A stretch of DNA of 64,000 bases from Magnetominusculus dajiuhuensis (GTDB taxonomy: Bacteria > Nitrospirota > Thermodesulfovibrionia > Thermodesulfovibrionales > Magnetobacteriaceae), in NCBI RefSeq assembly GCF_046044395.1, contig NZ_JBJUSG010000004.1, positions 1-64,000 of the forward strand, read 5' to 3'. The translations under genes were made by a program, and so were the position numbers. The notes under the pieces are model-generated. The model worked only from the letters and a program-made list of their open reading frames with translations. It made no database searches and had not been told where the DNA came from. Each line of letters begins with the position of its first letter. Position 1 is the stretch's first letter. Below, in pieces: positions 61,701-64,000 of this stretch.

Positions 61701-61864
61701 TGGGCAGCGGTGTTGGGTCGGAGCTTCGCCGCCCTCTAGGGATTACCATTGTTGGAGGATTGATTTTCAGCCAGATACTAACACTTTTCACAACTCCGGT
61801 GATATACTTATACATGGATAGATTAAGGTTGTGGGTTTTAAAAATAAGAAACAGGCGGGGATGA
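58772..61864 (+). CDS. RND multidrug efflux permease (MdtC-like)
   Basis: A 1030-residue paralogue of the preceding pump. It keeps the Asp pair in FVVDDAIVVLEN (about 403-414) and the Lys in GIVKKNGIMMVDFA (about 927), so both subunits should be able to carry protons. It begins EIFIHRPVATTLITV. The gap to mdtB-like (154 bases) is unusual for this operon type and contains a palindromic repeat; the outer-membrane factor gene follows after 3 bases. Confidence 0.95.
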   Translation: MKFVEIFIHRPVATTLITVAVVLAGILAFLSLPVSPLPQVDFPTIQVSAGLPGADPETMATSVAAPLEKQFTRIAGVTEMTSTSNRGSTSVTLQFALDRDINGAARDIQAAINAARSDLPINLPANPTYRKVNPADAPILILALMSDTVSKARMYDVASSVLQQKISQMNGVGQVFVGGGALPAVRVELNPTALNRYSVSLDNVSNMLARTNVNRPKGQITEGDKQWEIMANDQLHGAKEYLPLIISFKDGMVLRLSDVASVVDSVEDVRVAGIVDGKPAVMLVIFRQPGANIIETVQSIRDVLPQLKAVLPGGVDLSVVLDRTPPITGSLTVVKHSLVLSGILVILVVFWFIRNARATLAPAVAVFVSITGTFAVMYLLGYSLNNLSLMAMTVATGFVVDDAIVVLENISRYREKGMPPLQAAIVGSKEIAFTVISMSLSLVAVFIPILLMEGMIGRLFREFAVTLSASILISLVVSLTTTPMMCATIIKPEGPDGPVKHGFLYRISEGFFTRILRLYERGLNVALRHSFFMLCLTILTALTSVYMFITIPKGFFPEQDTGRIAGNIQAAQDTSFQSMKGKLERIIGIIKEDKDVEHVMGFTGGGGGSTTNTSRMFISLRPFEVRKSTAQEIIKRLRGKLSGMPGASTFLQSVQDIRVGGRIGGALYQYTLLGENNQELNMWAQKMRQKMQTIPQVVDVNSDLQDQGREVTLQIDRAAASRLGLTPQMIDSALYDAFGQRQVSVTYTALNQYHVVMEVAPEYWQHADALNDIYVFSTTGNRIPLSAFAHYVHTMSPLAVNHQGQFPAITLSFNLAIGTALGEGVAAIEDAAREMGMPASVRGQFSGTAQAFKASLANEPWLILAALVTVYIVLGILYESFIHPITILSTLPSAGVGAVAALYIFHTELSIIAIIGIILLIGIVKKNGIMMVDFALETERKYGKSTKDAVHEACLLRFRPIMMTTMAALLGALPLALGSGVGSELRRPLGITIVGGLIFSQILTLFTTPVIYLYMDRLRLWVLKIRNRRG

Positions 61865-61867
61865 TAA

Positions 61868-63430
61868 ATGTTTGATAAAATCTTATTAGTATCGTTGGTA
61901 GCATGTATGCTCTTAACCTCATGCGAGGTTGGCAAGGATTACGTAAGGCCGGACATGGCAATTCCAGCCGACTACAAAGAGGCAAATCTCTGGAAGACCG
62001 CACGGCCCATGGATAACGCAACGAAAGACGCATGGTGGGAGGTGTTTAACGACAGCCAACTTAACTCTCTTGAAAATGAGGTGAGCATATCAAATCAGAA
62101 CCTTGCCGTAAAAGAGGCGCAGTACCGGCAGGCCCGCGCCCTCGTAGATTCGGTACAGCTCTATCCTACGCTGTCAGCCGGGGCCTCATTTACCAGGAAT
62201 CGAACCTCCGGAAACTTGACCAGCGGCGGCGGCTCGTCCTCCTCAGCCAACTCAAGCGCCACGCCAGCGCCATCATCCACAGGCACAACTGCTTCAAGCC
62301 CATCCTCCGGCACAAGCAAGTCCTCATCCTCCAGCGGCTCACAAACCACGAATACGAATTATTCCCTGACCGCCACAATGAGTTGGGAATTAGATATATG
62401 GGGCAAATTAAGACGCACGATTGAGGCTTATCAGGCAAGCGCCGAGGCCAGTTTTGCTGACCTTGAGGCACTACGCCTTAGTACTCAGGCTGAACTGGCG
62501 CAGGATTATTTTCAACTGCGCGCCCTTGACTCTCAGCGTCAGATACTGAACGAGACCATTGATGGCTTTGAGAAAACCCTCAGGATTGTAAGAAACCGCT
62601 ATGAAAGCGGCATGACCGGCAAGGCCGATGTGCTTAACGCCGAGACGCAGTTAAAGACAACCGTTGCGCAGGCCATTGACCTCGGTGTACAGCGGGCAAC
62701 GCTTGAACACGCGATAGCGCTCTTGATGGGCAAACCAGCCTCGTCATTTTCTATACCGTTTACGCCGCTTTCGTTTATGACGCCCGCCATACCAAACGGT
62801 GTGCCGTCTGAGTTATTGGAGCGCAGGCCTGATATAGCGGCGGCGGAGCGGCGGGTTGCCGCGGCGAATGCGCAAATCGGGGTGGCGGTGGCGGCGTACT
62901 ATCCAAGCCTGACCCTCAGCCCTTCAAGCGGGCTGCAAAGCTCGGTGATTGACAAACTGTTCTCGTGGCCAAGCCTCGTGTGGTCGCTTGGGGCGCAGCT
63001 TACGCAGGCGATATTTGATGGCGGCCTTAGGCTTGCCGTAACTGAACAGGCGCGGGCCAACTATGACGCCGCCGTTGCCACATACAGACAGACGGTGCTG
63101 ACAGCGTTTCAGGAGGTAGAGGATGCCCTGTCAACGAGTGAGATACTGATGGCCGAGCAGAGGGCGCAGGATGATGCGGTAAAGTCCGCAGCCGCCGCGT
63201 CGGCAGTTGCGTTAAATCAATACAAGGCGGGCATAATCGGCAGCGTTGAGCTTATAGTAATCCAAAACATCGAGCTAAGCAACAGAAAAACCGCTGAGAT
63301 AATCTCTGGCCGCATAATGGCAAACAGTGTGATTTTGATAAAGGCCCTGGGCGGCCCGTGGAATGTTAATTTATTGAATTTAAGACAACTGGAGCGGCCG
63401 CGCGAATCGGCAGCCGCAGAGACACGTTAA
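61868..63430 (+). CDS. Outer-membrane efflux channel lipoprotein (NodT/OprM type)
   Basis: A 520-residue outer-membrane factor. The signal peptide ends LLTSC with lipidated Cys19, followed by VGKDYVRPDM as usual. The two OEP repeats lie at about 60-270 and 300-500. SELLERRPDIAAAERRVAAANAQIGVA (about 316-342) contains the family motif. An extra Ser/Thr-rich stretch of about 45 residues (about 117-162) interrupts the first repeat between FTRNRTSG and MSWELDIWG, at the place where the beta-barrel loop faces outside. It completes a tripartite pump with the three genes upstream. Confidence 0.93.
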   Translation: MFDKILLVSLVACMLLTSCEVGKDYVRPDMAIPADYKEANLWKTARPMDNATKDAWWEVFNDSQLNSLENEVSISNQNLAVKEAQYRQARALVDSVQLYPTLSAGASFTRNRTSGNLTSGGGSSSSANSSATPAPSSTGTTASSPSSGTSKSSSSSGSQTTNTNYSLTATMSWELDIWGKLRRTIEAYQASAEASFADLEALRLSTQAELAQDYFQLRALDSQRQILNETIDGFEKTLRIVRNRYESGMTGKADVLNAETQLKTTVAQAIDLGVQRATLEHAIALLMGKPASSFSIPFTPLSFMTPAIPNGVPSELLERRPDIAAAERRVAAANAQIGVAVAAYYPSLTLSPSSGLQSSVIDKLFSWPSLVWSLGAQLTQAIFDGGLRLAVTEQARANYDAAVATYRQTVLTAFQEVEDALSTSEILMAEQRAQDDAVKSAAAASAVALNQYKAGIIGSVELIVIQNIELSNRKTAEIISGRIMANSVILIKALGGPWNVNLLNLRQLERPRESAAAETR

Positions 63431-63472
63431 TATATGACATCTTTACTGCAATTAGTTTAGAATAAGTGTGAG

Positions 63473-63799
63473 ATGATAAAGGGGAAAAATATAGATAATT
63501 TGATGAGAGAGCTTAACTCTTTCCTTGAAGAGTTATACGGAGAGCGCCTGATGGGAGTTTACCTGTTCGGCTCCCATGCCCGCGGTGACAATGGTCTGGA
63601 ATCGGACGTTGACGTGCTGATAGTCCTTGACGCTTTAGAAAACTATGCCCATGAGGTGGACCGCACAGGTTATCTGATTTCAAGGCTTTCTCTGGAATAT
63701 GGTGTTAGTGTAAGCAGGGTTTTTATTCCGCATAACGACTGGCTGCACGGCGATACGCCTTTTATAGCAAATGTACGTACTGAGGCCGTTCCAGCATGA
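63473..63799 (+). CDS. MNT-type nucleotidyltransferase (antitoxin of HEPN pair)
   Basis: A 108-residue minimal nucleotidyltransferase. It has the GSHARGDNGLESDVDVLIVL motif (33-52): Gly33-Ser34 bind the triphosphate, and Asp45 and Asp47 the metal. In MntA/HepT-like systems such proteins AMPylate the HEPN ribonuclease toxin and switch it off. It overlaps the HEPN gene by 4 bases (ATGA), as expected. It stands 42 bases after the efflux operon but is probably a separate module. Confidence 0.85.
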   Translation: MIKGKNIDNLMRELNSFLEELYGERLMGVYLFGSHARGDNGLESDVDVLIVLDALENYAHEVDRTGYLISRLSLEYGVSVSRVFIPHNDWLHGDTPFIANVRTEAVPA

Positions 63800-64000
63800 T
63801 GGCGGCAACCCAAAAGCTTCTGGAAAAGGCATCAAGGGCAGTATTTGCCGCCATGTCTCTATTAAAAAGGGGTGACATTGATTTCGCAGCCGGTAGAGCC
63901 TATTATGCAATGTTTTACACGACTGAGGCTTTGTTGAATGATAAAGGTGTTAATTTCAGGAAACATGGCAGCATACACAGCGCCTTTGGTGAACATTTTG
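63796..64000 (+). CDS. HEPN-domain protein (toxin), partial at window end
   Basis: The frame from ATG 63796 (or the ATG three bases later) stays open to the window end, 68 codons. It reads as a HEPN domain: LLEKASRAVFAAMSLLKRGD, FAAGRAYYAMFYTTEALLND, then FRKHGSIHSAFGEHF. The Rx4-6H RNase motif would lie further on and cannot be seen. It is paired with the MNT gene before it. Confidence 0.8.
   Translation, partial: MMAATQKLLEKASRAVFAAMSLLKRGDIDFAAGRAYYAMFYTTEALLNDKGVNFRKHGSIHSAFGEHF

Overview
The window looks like the chromosome of a Gram-negative, sigma-54-rich bacterium, most likely a member of Nitrospirota (Thermodesulfovibrionia or Magnetobacterium-like). The grounds are two NtrC-type sensor/regulator pairs, an outer-membrane export and RND efflux repertoire, a two-CW-domain protein and an anaerobe-style molybdopterin-binding protein with a cysteine tail. 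The taxonomic call is inference from gene content only. No rRNA, tRNA or CRISPR array was seen.

Left edge (1-3.3 kb): a phage packaging remnant or prophage edge on the minus strand. It has a large terminase and a portal protein that runs off the window, and it ends at a 288-bp MITE-like element with 58-bp inverted repeats. 3.3-6 kb: an ArnT-like glycosyltransferase overlapping a MoeA-like molybdopterin-binding protein. 6-16 kb, minus strand: two paralogous sigma-54 two-component pairs flanking a UspA / tandem UspA / SulP anion-transporter operon, then an Rpn-type nuclease. 16-24.7 kb: RecD2 helicase, MazG-like pyrophosphohydrolase, macrodomain protein, a ~600-bp tandem duplication carrying twin orphan ribbon-helix-helix antitoxins, a receiver-winged-helix regulator, a candidate structured RNA, a LexA homologue without its catalytic serine, hemB and a methyltransferase.

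24.8-36.6 kb, plus strand: an exopolysaccharide operon behind a textbook sigma-54 promoter (BY-kinase-like ATPase, Wza, Wzz fused to an SH3 domain, phosphoethanolamine-transferase-like sulfatase, initiating sugar transferase, Wzy-like polymerase, GT2, GT4, a secreted protein of unknown function). 36.7-46.6 kb: a tightly coupled minus-strand cluster (PaaK-like ligase, half-length ketosynthase-like protein, two ketosynthases, a chain-length-factor-like KS with Gln for Cys, methyltransferase, DUF218 protein). It is divergent from an Old-Yellow-Enzyme reductase and an ArnT-like glycosyltransferase across a shared palindromic promoter. This resembles part of a type II polyketide / aryl-polyene pathway but has no carrier protein, ketoreductase or dehydratase nearby, and is the best candidate here for an undescribed system.

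46.6-52.3 kb: a repeat-rich gap, a two-CW-domain protein, two large sensor kinases and a small coiled-coil membrane protein. 52.6-63.4 kb: ECF sigma factor, zinc anti-sigma factor, Spy/CpxP-like periplasmic protein and a complete MdtABC-like RND efflux system with its outer-membrane channel, which together read as an envelope-stress or metal/drug efflux locus. Right edge: a MNT/HEPN toxin-antitoxin pair, the HEPN gene cut by the window end. A dispersed palindromic repeat (core GGGGTTACCCC followed by TTAATC) recurs at six intergenic places and probably doubles as a terminator.
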